NCBI GenBank assembly: GCA_905221605.1
Contig: CAJNDS010002225.1
Coordinates: 537,501-569,897, forward strand
From: Symbiodinium natans
Taxonomy: Eukaryota; Sar; Dinophyceae; Suessiales; Symbiodiniaceae
Reading direction: 5' to 3'
Length of the DNA: 32,397 nt
The notes under the pieces were generated by a model. That model saw only the letters and a program-made list of their open reading frames with translations, did not search any database and was not told the DNA's origin. A program made the translations under genes and the position numbers. This document shows positions 1-10,869 of this stretch, one piece after another (within the stretch, counting starts at the first letter, position 1; every line of letters begins with the position of its first letter).

Positions 1-98
1 TGTGAGTTCTTGGCACTTCGCTTGGAAGCCATGGCAACTCAAGCCTAAGACGCACCCAGCATTCATGAAACCTCACTGCTGGAAGCATTCATGTTGAC

Positions 99-2290
99 AT
101 GCAGGCCACGCGATTGTGTCAAAGTCGGAAACATGGTGGGGTATGCTTTCAGCCATGTCGCACGCAGACTCTTTGCTACGTCGGCCTCAGATCGGAAAAT
201 CCAGCTATGAGCAGGATATCGAAACACTTGACTCTTGCATGTGAAGCAGGTGCTGTGTATCGACTGCTCAATCAAGGTGTTTCGAAGCTGGAGTTACAGA
301 TTCAAAGGGAGCTGCTGGGAGCAGCTTTCGGCAACTCGGACTCCACCAGCCGTTCCAACCGTCCAGATCCCGGTGCCACGGCACGGATTCTTAAAACTGT
401 GCACGAGTGGAAAGACCAATTGGGGGCCGTGAATGCCTCAACTGCCCTACATCTCTTGGCGCAATCAAGTCCATCAAGTCCTGGAGCTGCGCCATCCAGG
501 ATATCCAGCCAATCCAGCCTGCACAGGGAGTGTGCAGAGCTTGTCTTGTGCACTGTCGGTGGCCATGCGCAGCCTCGAGATCTCGCAATTGCAAGCTGGG
601 CGGCGGCCAGACTTCAGCTCGAAAGCGCGCCAGAAGAAAGCAAAGAAAGCACGGCGGAGTCATTGCAAGCCTTGAAAAATGCCATTGCAGCTTGTGTTCC
701 ACGCCTGGATGGGCAAGACATGGCGAACGTTGGCTGGGCTTTTGCCACCATGCAGCTGCAAGAAGCCGCGGAGCTCCTGGAGGTTCTGGCACAGGAGGCA
801 AGCACCAAGGTACAGAATTTCGAGCCGAAGCACATGGTGGTGCTCACCTGGGCCCTCGCAAAGGCCAAAGTTTGCTCTGAGGATTTCTGCTGGGCTGCAG
901 CAAATCAAGCACAGAAGTCTAAGGCTAGCAAGTGGATGCCGCAAGACATATCGAACTTCCTTTGGGCCTATGCGGTTCTGCGATGTGAAGCTCCAGTGCC
1001 GATGGAGATCCTGGCCGCGAGAGCAGCCGAGCTTCACTGGAAGCAGTTTCGGCCACAGGAGCTTCAACGCTTCAACAAGCACAAACAAGAGAGACAACAT
1101 GAGAGACATCACACGAGTGGGCATTGGCACGAAGAGCGCATCTAGCCGCTGTGCGAATGGAAGGTTCGAGGAGGTAATGGAAAGTGGGTGCCGACAGCGT
1201 CTTTCAGTGTCTGAGAAGCGTGGCTTTTTGCCTGCCATAGGAGCTCTCCATCTCGATGTGGGCTGCCTATAGCCTGGGAGTTCATGGCAGAGGGCCCAGC
1301 GTTCGTGCAGTGAAGCGCATGCTGCAGCATGCAGCGAGGGAAATTCGCAATGGTGGGGCACAGGCCGGGACGGCCGGGACCGATTCCTGGTATATCCTGG
1401 TATTGCTACGGTAGCTAGAGCTACTTGTACCTGCTGTACCTGCTAGCTCTGCTTTCCAATGTGATATGCTTCGAGAGTGATCGTGCCGCGAGGACTTCGA
1501 GCCACGCCACATCATGAATGCCGCCTGGTCGCTTGCGCGGTGGCAAAGGCACTGCCGCCTTCTGGGTTGGCCACAGGATGCGTGCAGCCTCACACCACGC
1601 GCTAAGATAGCTCACGCTGACGCTGGTATCTGCAAGGCATGATTCGGTCTCTTCTTTCGAATGCCATGTGCCATACAGTGGTCCCCCTGGAGGAGCTGAA
1701 GCCCTATGTGTGTCGACCGGCCTTGCGTGTTCTGCTGGGCGCTGCAGCCACGGACCTCAACAGATTTGCAGCACGAGAGCTTAGCCGCCTCATGTGGGCG
1801 GGTGCAAGTCAGTCATGTATCTCGGCTGTAATTTGCAGAGAGTTGCAGAGAGTTGCAGAGAGCCCAGCTGAGTTTGGCACGATGCTTTCCTCCCGAGCTC
1901 CTAAGGCTTGAGACTCCGGGAGCTGGGGCCGCCTCTTCTCCAATATGTCAGGTGCAAGTGCTTTCCCTCAATTGCTGACATTCTCAGCCAAATCCTGAAT
2001 GACCTGGACGGTCAATGATGCATGGTTTTACTCTGCCTTTACTTTTGTGGAGGAACTCCAAGCAGCTGGTGAAGTTCGACGCTGACGACTTGGTAAGCCT
2101 GGTGCCATGTCCACATTCGTCCAAAGTTTCAGCAAGTGATTCAAACCATGGGCATGCAGCGCTGTGTTGTGGCAGTCGTGATCAAGCCTGTCATTTCAGA
2201 TCAGCCAACCTGAAAAGGTGAATTCCCTGGCATGGATGCTTGAGCGGCTCGTGTGGGAAGCTCCTGGACGCCGGACAAAATCAAGGCTGC
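99..2290 (+). CDS. Helical-repeat (OPR/RAP-like) protein, multi-exon, 5' end and 3' end unresolved
   Basis: Probable organellar RNA-binding protein built of tandem helical-hairpin repeats of about 35-40 residues. What is seen: recurring repeat cores of the form xDxxNxxWAxAxL. In the first long exon (99-1058) these are QDMANVGWAFATMQL, KHMVVLTWALAKAKV and QDISNFLWAYAVLRC. The next exon (from 1241) carries ELSISMWAAYSLGV, about 1493 carries RHIMNAAWSLARW, 1639-1911 carries RELSRLMWAGASQ, and the junction 2092/2218 restores KFDADDLVNSLAWMLERL. Such repeats characterise OPR/HPR/RAP proteins, which are abundant in dinoflagellates and apicomplexans and act on plastid or mitochondrial RNA; no RAP domain is visible here. 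The first ATG (99) is followed directly by an AG|G acceptor-like site, so the true start may lie upstream of the window. Exon limits between 1364 and 2040 are uncertain. The family call is reasonable; the gene model is partial. Confidence 0.6.
1059..1240 (+). other. Intron with GA donor flanked by AGGAGCT direct repeat
   Basis: The helical repeat started at FRPQ (ending at 1058) is completed only if 1059-1240 is removed, giving FRPQ followed by ELSISMWAAYSLGV. The donor side reads CAG|GAGCTT and the acceptor side TAG|GAGCTC, so the 7-mer AGGAGCT occurs at both boundaries. Among the placements allowed by this ambiguity only GA...AG ends in AG. Without removal the frame runs into a basic, repeat-free tail and stops at 1145. 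Confidence 0.65.
1833..1862 (+). repeat. 10-bp tandem repeat, 3 copies
   Basis: Three perfect copies of TTGCAGAGAG. They lie inside the open frame 1639-1911 of the helical-repeat gene and encode part of the segment after RELSRLMWAGASQ. A unit that is not a multiple of three would shift frame if copy number changed. Confidence 0.9.
2093..2217 (+). other. Intron with GT donor in helical-repeat gene
   Basis: Donor TTG|GTAAGC and acceptor AAAAG|GTG. Splicing is phase 0 and joins KFDADDL to VNSLAWMLERL, rebuilding one continuous helical repeat that neither exon contains alone. Confidence 0.6.
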
Positions 2291-2370
2291 CACAGCCATG
2301 GCCGAGTCTGCCTCGGGTGCCCGTTGGCGACGCGCGGCGACTTGGTGATCATGTTTCTCGTCTTTTGCGC

Positions 2371-2399
2371 CGTATCCCATCGTATCCCATCGTATCCCC
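2371..2399 (+). repeat. CGTATCCCAT short tandem repeat
   Basis: Two full copies and most of a third copy of CGTATCCCAT, followed by a C tract. The repeat lies at the 3' side of the helical-repeat gene, with no coding sense seen. Confidence 0.85.
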
Positions 2400-2861
2400 C
2401 CCGTAATGGCCCCCGTGTATCAGCTGACAAGCCAAGCAGTCACCAAGGCAGTTGCAAAGAGTGCGCCCGCCAGCCCCGTGCCTTCGTGCAGCGGAAGCAA
2501 AAACCAGGGCTTAACACGAGAGTCACGAGGGTGCACAGCAATGTTTTACTTCATTGTCTTGATGTGTTTTTTGGCCAACACCTGCACTGTTGATATTGCT
2601 GCGGTGCAGTTTCTGGCACTCGTTGCCATCTTAGACTCCTCTGCTTGAGATCCTTCGTGCCGCCGAGGGCCTTCCGAAAGCAACGATGCAAATTGCAAAG
2701 AACCTTGAACAATTCAAGCCACCCAGTCTCCACATGCGATGTGCCGGGCATCTCATGAGATCTCGTGAGGCCATGCACCGCTAAGATTCTCACACGGCGT
2801 TCCACGCTGCTTTTGCAGTTGGCTATGGCTCTTTCAAAGGATGTAGATTGAGATAGAGTAG

Positions 2862-5203
2862 ATGTCCTACTTCGTGAAGTTTCGACTGGCAGCCCGACAT
2901 GCATCCTCCGTTTCGGTGCTGTCGGCATCCAGATCCGGCTACGGCTCCCACGGGGCTGTAGCCCTTGCAGCCAGTGCTGGAGTCCTGTCAGGTCTTTTCA
3001 TGGGTTACAAGAAACCTTGCGCTCACCATTCTGGTTGCGAAGTGCAACTTACAGATGCTCAGCAGCAGCTTGGCACAAAGCTTTGTGATCTCGTTGGCAA
3101 AAGCAATGTCAGCAACAATGTGACGATGAAGGGCTCTCGGCTTGGACAGGGAACTGCGCTCGCTGTTGTGAAGCCAGGATCTTTGAAAGAGGCCATTGCA
3201 GTTCTCACAGCGTGCTCTGCCGCGGAAGTGGCAGTTCTGCCACAAGGTGCCAACACGTCTCTCACAGGAGGTTCTGTTCCGCGCGGGGAGTGTGACAGAC
3301 CAACAGTGATTATTAACATGAGGCGGCTCAACAGGATTCTTCCGGTTGGAGCTGATGCAGGCCAAGTGCTGTGTTTCGCAGGAGCTGGCATCTTTCAGCT
3401 GCAGCGAGAGCTGCAGACCGAGTATGGCAGAGACTCACACTCCGTTCTTGGATCCATCTTCCTGAACCCATCCGTTGCTGCGGGAGTGTCCTATGGAAGC
3501 GGGGGAACACAGATCCGGAAGGGGCCAGCATTTACAAATCGCGCGCTGTTTTGCCGCGTGGGTGAAGGGGGCAAGGTTGAGTTGGTGGACACATTGGGAC
3601 TGAAAGCAAAGGGCGATGATGCTTTGTCCTTTCTCGAGTCTGCCACGAGCCTTGTGCCGGAAGACTTGGACCCACAGTGCAAGTCTGCTGCATCCTGGCC
3701 CAACTATCGACAACATCTCACCAAGCTGGACAGCAATGTCTCTCGATACAATGCGGATACAAATGGCGTCGAGTGCAATCGCTCTGAGGGCAAGGTGTTG
3801 ATATTGGCAACTTTACACGACACGTACCCCATGCCAAAGGAAGATAAGGTGATTTGGGCTTCGTGCCGCGACTTCCAAACGGCCCAGGCACTCAAGCGGG
3901 AGGTCTGCATCTCTTCCCCTGATTGCATGGCCAAGTCCTGTGAGTACATCAACCGTGAGGTGCACGATGCGGTTGACCAGGCGGGGCGCATCCTGATCAA
4001 GATGATCGAGGTCGTGGGTATGGTGAGGCTGGAGCCTCTCTGGAACTTGAAGCTTTTCATCGAGTCTTTGCCTGTGCCGTTTGCAACTATCGTATGCGAC
4101 AAGTTCCTGTGGTGGTTCAATGGCATCTTGCCGAAGTCTTTGCCGGCAGAGCTACAGAAGCTCACACAAGAGTACGATCACCACCTACTCATGGAGTTTG
4201 CAGAATACAAACCAGGCGAGCTGAATAGTTTGATGTCCCGACTAAAGGAGTTTCGGGACTCCCAACCAGAGGGGGCAGTGCAGTTCCACGAGTGCGCCGA
4301 CAAGTCCGAGCGATCCAGAGCAACTCTGTTCCGGTTTGCTGTAGCACCAGCTTTCCGCACTTATTGCATTGGCCTTGGCCAGCAAGGGCTCTCCATTGAC
4401 TATGCGCTGCCAAAAAACTTCACTCGGTACCCAGATTTGCCAGCAGAGTACCCTATTTTCAAGCGGCTGGTGTATTCTCACTTCGGCTGCAACGTCTACC
4501 ATGAAGATTTCGTTTTCGATAACAGCCTGGATGTACACAAGGCAAAGATGGCCATCAAGAAGGTGTGGCCTCTCCAATTCGTAGCTTTTACGCCCTGACT
4601 CCTTTTCAGTCGAACATCTTTGAATACATCCATAGCTCTCACATGACGTAGAACCACGTTTCTCGCTGCTCCTGCCGCCGCTGCTGCTGCTGCTGCTGCC
4701 TCTGCTGCTGCCTCTGCTGCTTCCGCTGCTGCTGCTGCTGCTGCTGCTGCCGCCGCGGAAGGCCATTGAGAAAGTCGGTGGCAAGCTTCCTGCTGAGCAC
4801 GGGCATGGCACTGAGTATGCCGCACCTGCGGACATGCAGCAGCGATGGCAGCGGTCAGACCCAACGAACACCATGCAACTTATCTGAATTAATTCATCGG
4901 AAAAAACAGTGTGCGGGCTTTGCTTCGCCGAGCCATGCCAGACAACACGGCTGAGTCGGGCAACATAACCCTGCACCCTTGCAAATGTTCTTGGACTTGC
5001 CGTTTGTAATGTTGTCCACGCTAGTTGCTGAGTGCGTTGCTGAGTGCCACTTGCGTAAGGAATCCTGGAGTCCATGCCTCAGTTGTTCTAGTGCCGACTA
5101 TGCAGCCAACACTTGCGGCTGATCCGATCCAGTTCCCGAACCACCTTATCCCTGCCAATCTTTGCAGGTCGGGGGCACATCCTACAAGAAGGACTACGCC
5201 TGA
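2862..5203 (+). CDS. dld: Quinone-dependent D-lactate dehydrogenase, four exons
   Basis: FAD enzyme oxidising D-lactate to pyruvate and passing electrons to quinone at a membrane (family of E. coli Dld, about 571 aa). Exons 2862-4562, 4762-4874, 5060-5069 and 5168-5203 give about 619 aa. The N-terminus is Arg/Ser-rich with a hydrophobic stretch near residues 31-49, consistent with mitochondrial import and membrane anchoring (inference). The FAD-binding half shows QGANTSLTGGSVPRG, PTVIINMRRLNRI, HSVLGS and GGTQIRKGPAFTNRALF. The C-terminal half shows QGLSIDYALPKNF and YSHFGCNVYHEDFV. The continuous first frame stops at 4598 without the conserved end. Splicing recovers LPAEHGHGTEY, SDPTNT, MNPG and VGGTS in family order, then TGA at 5201-5203. 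ATG 2862 is the first in frame; an upstream leader exon cannot be excluded. The identification is strong. Confidence 0.94.
4563..4761 (+). other. dld intron 1 (GT-AG)
   Basis: Donor AAG|GTGTGG, acceptor GGAAG|GCC, phase 0, 199 nt. Removal joins VHKAKMAIKK to AIEKVGGKLPAEHGHGTEY, the conserved C-terminal order in this family. Without splicing the frame ends at 4598, after about 11 unrelated residues. Confidence 0.88.
4672..4753 (+). repeat. (CTG)n-rich tract inside dld intron 1
   Basis: Imperfect CTG/CTC/CCG trinucleotide repeat filling the last part of the intron up to a few bases before the acceptor at 4760-4761. It occupies the position where a polypyrimidine tract would be expected. The poly-Ser and poly-Ala frames on the opposite strand are its shadows. 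Confidence 0.9.
4875..5059 (+). other. dld intron 2 with GC donor
   Basis: Donor ACCAT|GCAACT, acceptor GTAAG|GAATCC, 185 nt, phase 2. Removal joins SDPTNT, a split ATG codon and NPG, matching the family motif DPTNxMNPG. Reading through instead gives MQLI and a stop. Confidence 0.85.
5060..5069 (+). other. 10-nt microexon of dld
   Basis: The ten bases GAATCCTGGA complete the codon split by intron 2 and encode NPG of the conserved MNPG motif. The following GT begins intron 3, and the next exon continues VGGTS as in homologues. Confidence 0.75.
5070..5167 (+). other. dld intron 3 (GT-AG)
   Basis: Donor GGA|GTCCAT, acceptor TTTGCAG|GTCGGG, 98 nt, phase 0. It joins MNPG to VGGTSYKKDYA and a TGA stop, the usual end of the family. 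Reading through exon 3 instead yields an unrelated tail of about 50 residues. Confidence 0.78.
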
Positions 5204-7080
5204 AGATCCTCACAACCGATAACAAGCTGAGAGCCGCATCCTGTACATAGTCCCCTCGAAGGTCCAGCACGCAGAGAAGCACAGCTCACGCAAGTCTCAC
5301 TTTTTCCACTGGAAGAACGCGCCCAGCTCCAAGAAAGCAGGTTGAATCTCTAAAGTAGACTTCTTCAACAGCCCGCGCCGCCTTCCCCGTCCTCTCGCTA
5401 CTAGCACACTCGAGACATCGCCAGGGTGATTTGTTTTTGTTCTGGTGTGTTGTTCCTTGTTGTTCTTTGTTATTCTTTGTTGATCTTTGTTGTTCTGTCT
5501 GTCTTGGTTTCAGAGCGTCAACGCATCAAATGCTACGTGAGCCGCTCGAAGCTCAAAAAAACACACACACACACACACACAAAGGCAGAAAAGAGCAAGG
5601 ATCCCGGGACTTCCAGCAACTTTCACACAATCATGGAATCATGCACGTGCGACGGTCGGCCAACATGACGACACTATGCCCAGTTCTGCAGGGTTCTGTT
5701 TCGAAATGCTCTGAACACCTTGCAGTGGGACCCAGGCAGGTCAGTTGCAGCTGCATGCTCCGCCCAAATCCTGCTCACACTTTCTTAGGGTTTGGTCGTC
5801 AATTTGGGTGTGACGATGCGGGGCGAGAATTGCTGCACTTCTGCGGTGAGCTTTGACCACTGCCTACTAAAGCTCGGACTGCAATCCCCAGTAGCTGCAG
5901 AAGCTCGAGCCTCAGACAGCCACAAGTTGTGTGCAACACATTTTTCAGTCACATCGTAAAATGGAATATGCAACTATACACGTATATGCAGATACATTGC
6001 TGGCATTTGCAGAGCAGCTGCGCTTGTGTTTGCAGAAGTGTTTGCAATCTTCTTGCTTTCATTGATCTAATTCTGCATCATTCCGAGGTGACGGCTCACC
6101 AGCTGCTCATGTCACCTTGAAATTGGTAGCACGAGCAAGTTCGATTTGTTTGAATTTGTGGACAGTTTTGGCTCGAACGCATGGGCGCCATGGACGCCGC
6201 GTTTGCCGGGTACAGCAACTTAGCTTGTCTAGCTCGAAGGTCAAGTAACTCCGATCCCCTTCCTTGTGAAATCGGGGTGTTTGCTTCCGGCGCCCTTCTG
6301 GGTGGCTGTGATCCTATCAGCCAAAGGTTCAATTCGATGTGCGTGGGTTGTTTTCCTTGTTTTCCTTCACGTGGGCGCCTCCTTAACCTTCTCCATCTCC
6401 CTACTAAACCAGGTCGCGTTTTGGCAGCCCCATCATGCGTGTCATAAAGCCTCATCCAAGCCATGTCATCCGTTTGTGTTTGCATGGAGAGTTAGGTGTG
6501 AACGGACACATGATTCGGTTCAGGTATAGTTGCTTCCCTTCCCTATCAACAGTCGTCGGACTGCTTCAGCACAGGGGAAGGCGTGTGAATAATTGTGAAT
6601 ACTATTTGTTGTTGCGCGCCTCCTTCTGTTGAGCAGGAAACCGAAGTGCATGGTCACGCCTTTCGATTCTGGCATGGGTGTTCACTGAGTTTATATACTA
6701 CCGTAATATACCGTAATACTACCTGGTTTTTGTATGGCAAGGTTCAACATACCACAGGAGGCGCCTCATCCCGATCCCAGGTTGGATTTGCAAAACTAGA
6801 GCTACACCAGGTTTGCAAGCCGGCCCAGAGCATGGCATTGGCGGTTTGAATGCCGGGCTTCGGAAGCAGGCCTCCATTGCAGAGCCGCGGCCTTACCGCC
6901 CCTCTTTTGCGAAACAAGTTGGTAGTGATTGACGTGTTATGGGCTCTCAGACGCTCGAAGCCGTCGTGGGGTTATGCAGCCTTCACATCGACCTCCTTCG
7001 CGATTGTCGGGGCTGCTGTTAAGCGACATCGCAAGGCCTTGCTGCAGACAGGCTTCTCGTGCAGAGACAGGCATTATTGG
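5204..7080. other. Intergenic, no gene recognised
   Basis: Probable dld 3' region, then low-complexity and unassigned sequence. It holds a T-rich block of TTTGTT-type repeats at about 5428-5505 and an (AC)10 run at 5561-5580. Short open frames (for example 6181-6447) show no domain and no convincing exon boundaries. Confidence 0.5.
5561..5580 (+). repeat. (AC)10 microsatellite
   Basis: Uninterrupted AC dinucleotide run preceded by an A tract and followed by AAAGG. It lies in non-coding sequence after dld. Confidence 0.97.
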
Positions 7081-7109
7081 GCAATGTTTCTGGACAGGCG
7101 CGGACGCCA

Positions 7110-7581
7110 ATGCACCAAAGCAATGCGGCCAAGGAGAGCACTTTTATCTTCGCTCAGCTCAACAAAAGTGAAGCAAATGCGTTGAGCATGTTTGACCACG
7201 ATAGATGCGTTCGTCAGTGAGTTCACCGAGGAGAGCCAGCAGTCAATTTCGCAGCTGGTTTCCGAAGATCGCATGATAACACTTCAGGACGTTGCCGTTA
7301 CCGGGGAGTCTGCGCATTTTTTGAAAAGTCTTGTGTCCTCGCCAGTGCACGCAAAGAGGAATCGCAGATTCGGTATGCCGGAGCAGCCATTCTTGCGTTG
7401 GTCGGGGTCTACAAGCGCCTGGTCCTGTCTTCGTTGCCATGGGTTCGGTGCACATTGCATAGCAGACTTGGCAACAGAGGTATGTTGGCATGGCTGCCGC
7501 TGGAAGCTTCAACTATGCTGCAATTGCGGCGAACGCAGCCTTAACCTGGGGCGTTTTTGAATCCGGACGTCAATCCATCTG
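7110..7581 (+). pseudogene. Unassigned coding-like fragments, possibly exons or a decayed gene
   Basis: Three stretches in different frames read like protein: one with ESTFIFAQLNKSEANALSM (about 7134-7190), one with FVSEFTEESQQSISQLVSED (about 7207-7340), and one with hydrophobic character, SFNYAAIAANAALTWGVFE (about 7505-7560). Frame changes between them could be introns or frameshift lesions; no clean splice pair was found. No family recognised. Confidence 0.25.
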
Positions 7582-7839
7582 AGGCGACCGGTCTCCGCAT
7601 TGCTAAGAAGTGCTTGAATTCACTCTGCTGCGGGTCTGTGCCAATTTCTATTGAATCTGGGGATGTTGAGAGGCAGTGTTCTCACACGACTTTGACAAGT
7701 CTCCACAGTGTGCTGAGGCTGCGTCTTGGCGCTTCGCTGGAGCCTTGACAAGCCCTTTTCTATGACTGAACCACCTGCAGAGTACAAAGGCTTCCTGAGC
7801 CAGAGCCCTGGCAGAGACCAGCACCGTTCTTGTATGTGG

Positions 7840-7866
7840 GCGTGTGTGCGTGTGTGCGTGTGTGTA
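7840..7866 (+). repeat. (GT)n microsatellite
   Basis: Imperfect GTGTGC/GTGTGT dinucleotide run ending in TATTTGTTTATTTTC. Non-coding surroundings. Confidence 0.92.
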
Positions 7867-8515
7867 TTTGTTTATTTTCAAGTTGAAGTTTAACTTAGGG
7901 AAAGCGCAGGAATCCCGGCCAAAATGACATGTGACAAGATCCGAGCGCAGTGTAAACTGAACAGGTGCGTCGCGAGCTTGTGTATGAAGAATCAGAGGGT
8001 GACGTGCCTTTCGTTCCATGTGTTGCCCCGTTTATGGTTTGGGAATGGGAATCGAGCCTTGGTCTTTTCTGTGCTTGTCCATCCAGCCAAGCAATGACCA
8101 GCACACGCTGCACAGCTCTCATCACTCACTCCGGCTATCTCCAGCTGCATACGCCCTCTACTCTGCCAAGAAAGATGGTAAGAAGTCTGAATAGGCACCA
8201 GCTGTGACGATGCTGAATTTGAAGATTGGGGCGGCCATTCAGTGTAAGAGTTTTGCAAAACCAGGCTTTTTTCTTCTCAAAATCTTCACAAGTCCAAGGT
8301 CTCTTTGCTCTGGTGATATTTGAGTTGCCTGCATCTTGTAGCATCCGCAGATCGCATCTGGGCCCAGCCCACGAGAAGCAAACACCATCAAGCAGCCTGC
8401 AGCTGGTGCACGTGGCCGAGCTTAAGCATCGGCGAGTTCTTTCACTAATGCTGCGATTGCAAAATGCTCCGCACAAGTGAGGATGTTGATGGGCCGAGGA
8501 CCCGCGAGAGCGCAA

Positions 8516-9390
8516 GTTTCAAAGCCGGCTGCCGAAGTTCAACATAGTGTGTGCATTCTCGCGATCAGTTGGCAGGCTTGATGTGCCATCAAGCAGTATA
8601 ACAGCCGACAACAGACAATTGAAGATGGCCCTCGAGCTAATAGCGTTTCCAAGCTCAAGAATTGTCGCCAGTTCCCACCGGCCACGGCAGACAATGCAAG
8701 GCAGTCATTGAAATACACAAACGGTGTTCCAAGTCAGCGGGGGATGTCGGGACATAACTTTCGCTCACAGCTACAGTAGCAAGACACAGCCCTTCGCCAA
8801 GGAAGCGTCAGCAAGCTTTGGAGCTCGGCGGGCCCTGCGCGCTCGTCGGCGGGCTTGTGGCAACTCTGGCTGCCGCCGTTAATGGCCAGTTGGCAGACGC
8901 AGCTGGCTTCTCAGTCCGGTTGATGCATCGCTACCATCGGTGTTGGTAGGCTAAACTTGTACACTTGCAGGGAAGAGCATGCATTCATCCGGTGCCATCG
9001 CGCGTGAAGACTGAGCCAGCAGCACAGCTGCGTAAGAGAACGTCCTGCACTTCCAAGAAAGTTGGGTATGGAATCGGCTGAGAGACACGTGCTGAATCTT
9101 GATTAGGTCCCTTGTGGCCCTAGGTCGCGCGGACAATCCACAGCACACAAGATGGATACCCGGTGCAAACCAAGCCGTGCATATCGCAGACTGAGGTGCC
9201 GGCACTGCAGGGCTGCCTTATTTTCGGCGTGGTTTCCGTGGCAATCGCGCAAATTGCTAAAAGGTTCTTACCCAAGGACTAGGCTGTGAGAGCCTAGTTG
9301 TGGCTTCCGGCAGCCTGTGCACTGCCATCATTTTCAAATTTTCGCTAGTGGACAAACCAGACCGACGCCCGAATGCCTGAGTAAGGATAC
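8516..9390. other. No gene seen
   Basis: Stop codons interrupt all frames at short intervals, apart from brief frames without domains. No repeats longer than a few units and no structured RNA recognised. Confidence 0.4.
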
Positions 9391-10449
9391 TTGAGGATGT
9401 CCGGTACTCGAGACACTGGTTTGAACCCTGGTCCGGAAAAGTCTCGGGCAGTGAGTGCCCTGTTGGCTGGAGCCATTGTTAGGGTTTTTGGGCCTTTTGA
9501 AGGTGGTGTCGCTCTTGCATGCACTGCATGGAATGGCCCAGTGACCTCGGCGGAAGTGGCCTGCCAATTGCGGATGCAAAGCTTCCCTACGGAGCAGTGC
9601 CCGCCAAGCAAGCAGTTCAAACTCCTCGGCCCGCAAATGCGCGCCGAACATCTGCAAACAAGGTGATTTCATCGTGCATGGTGCATGTCATATGCCACGA
9701 AGTCATGACTGTTGAGCCTGTTGAGCTGCCATCGGCTGTAGCTTGGCTCACAGATGGCCCGCTGCCATGAACACGGCCGAACCCAGAGGCGCTTTTGGGT
9801 GTTGAGCGGTAGGGTGCGCGCTCAGTCTGGGAAGCCTGACCATGTATCGTGAAGCTTGCAGGATGTGCTTTCGGTATCCTCAAACTCTTGGAAGCCTGGT
9901 GGCCTGATCGTGGAGCCTTGCGCCACGCGCATGAAGAGCGGCTTGGACAGACAGGCTGAGTGCTTCTTTGTTTGTTTCTGCTCTGGGGCCATGAACTCAA
10001 CTACTAGAAGGATTCCCAGCTTTGCGTCACGCGCTGTACTAGGACCTTGAGGCCTTGAGCTGCTAGACCCGCTGTCGTGCGCGTTAGGACCGTTAGGACA
10101 TCGTAGAGAGACGAATGACATAGCTTTTGCCTCGAGCTTCAAGCTTTTAATATCTATAGTTGCCCTAATCACCAGTTTAAAGCGGTCTCTCACCTAGATT
10201 CTTTTGTCATGTCGTCGCTGAATAGTTAAAGCATGCCGCCTCATTTGCACCTTGGGCCTGAGAGAACTTCACCGTCACCTCTTGAAAGTGCTCAATTCTG
10301 GTGCTGGGCGAGTCCGCACAAGAAGCTTTGCTTTTCACTCACTGCCATTGAAGCAGATAAGGCACCCATAGGCACCCCAATTTTTGACATTCTACACTCT
10401 GGTCCAATGCAGCTGGCCCCGTCGGCCGGCCATAGTTGCCATCAGGATG

Positions 10450-10740
10450 TCACAAACCTCCATGGGGGTTTGTGCATACTTGGAAGCCTTTGACCCAGAT
10501 GGCGGCCTTCAACCTGACAGCGCGCACTTCCTCACCTCTCCACGCCCATCTGGACGAAGCGTATTCCATCTTCAGCACAGGTGTGTCGTCGAGGAAGCAC
10601 TCACCGGTGTCTGCCCGAAGGAAAGCTGCATTAACCTGTCTGACGTATCCAAGTCCAATGGCAGCTTTCAGCAGACCCTGTGTGCTGCACACAAGGTTTG
10701 GGTAGGTTTGCGGTGGGGTAGGTAGGCGAATGGCCAGCGC
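10450..10740 (-). CDS. Candidate exon(s) of unknown minus-strand gene
   Basis: The minus strand has an open stretch with balanced, protein-like composition, including LLKAAIGLGYVRQVNAAFL and FLDDTPVLKMEYASSRWAW. The plus strand over the same bases is less protein-like. Internal GT sites (after GYVRQ and after RADTG) could be splice donors. I recognise no family. It may belong with the minus-strand stretch at 10870-11320. Confidence 0.28.
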   Translation of the reverse strand, partial: ALAIRLPTPPQTYPNLVCSTQGLLKAAIGLGYVRQVNAAFLRADTGECFLDDTPVLKMEYASSRWAWRGEEVRAVRLKAAIWVKGFQVCTNPHGGL

Positions 10741-10869
10741 ACACCATGATCCCCACCATGTCACTTACCACGTCATTGTAGCTTATGCGCCGAGCGTTGT
10801 GCAGCCTGTGTTTCAGGTAGTCTTGCCTTTCTGAAGGTGACCGACATCTTCATACAAGCCTTGGCTTGC

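Noticed and set aside
4242-5075. 277-codon minus-strand ORF with poly-Ser and the overlapping poly-Ala frame
   Set aside because: Produced by the CTG repeat and by dld read backwards. dld on the plus strand is certain.
6163-6178. CAGTTTTGGCTCGAAC resembling part of the dinoflagellate spliced leader (CCATTTTGGCTCAAG)
   Set aside because: Only nine contiguous bases match and the rest of the leader is absent. A match this short is not unlikely by chance in a window this size.
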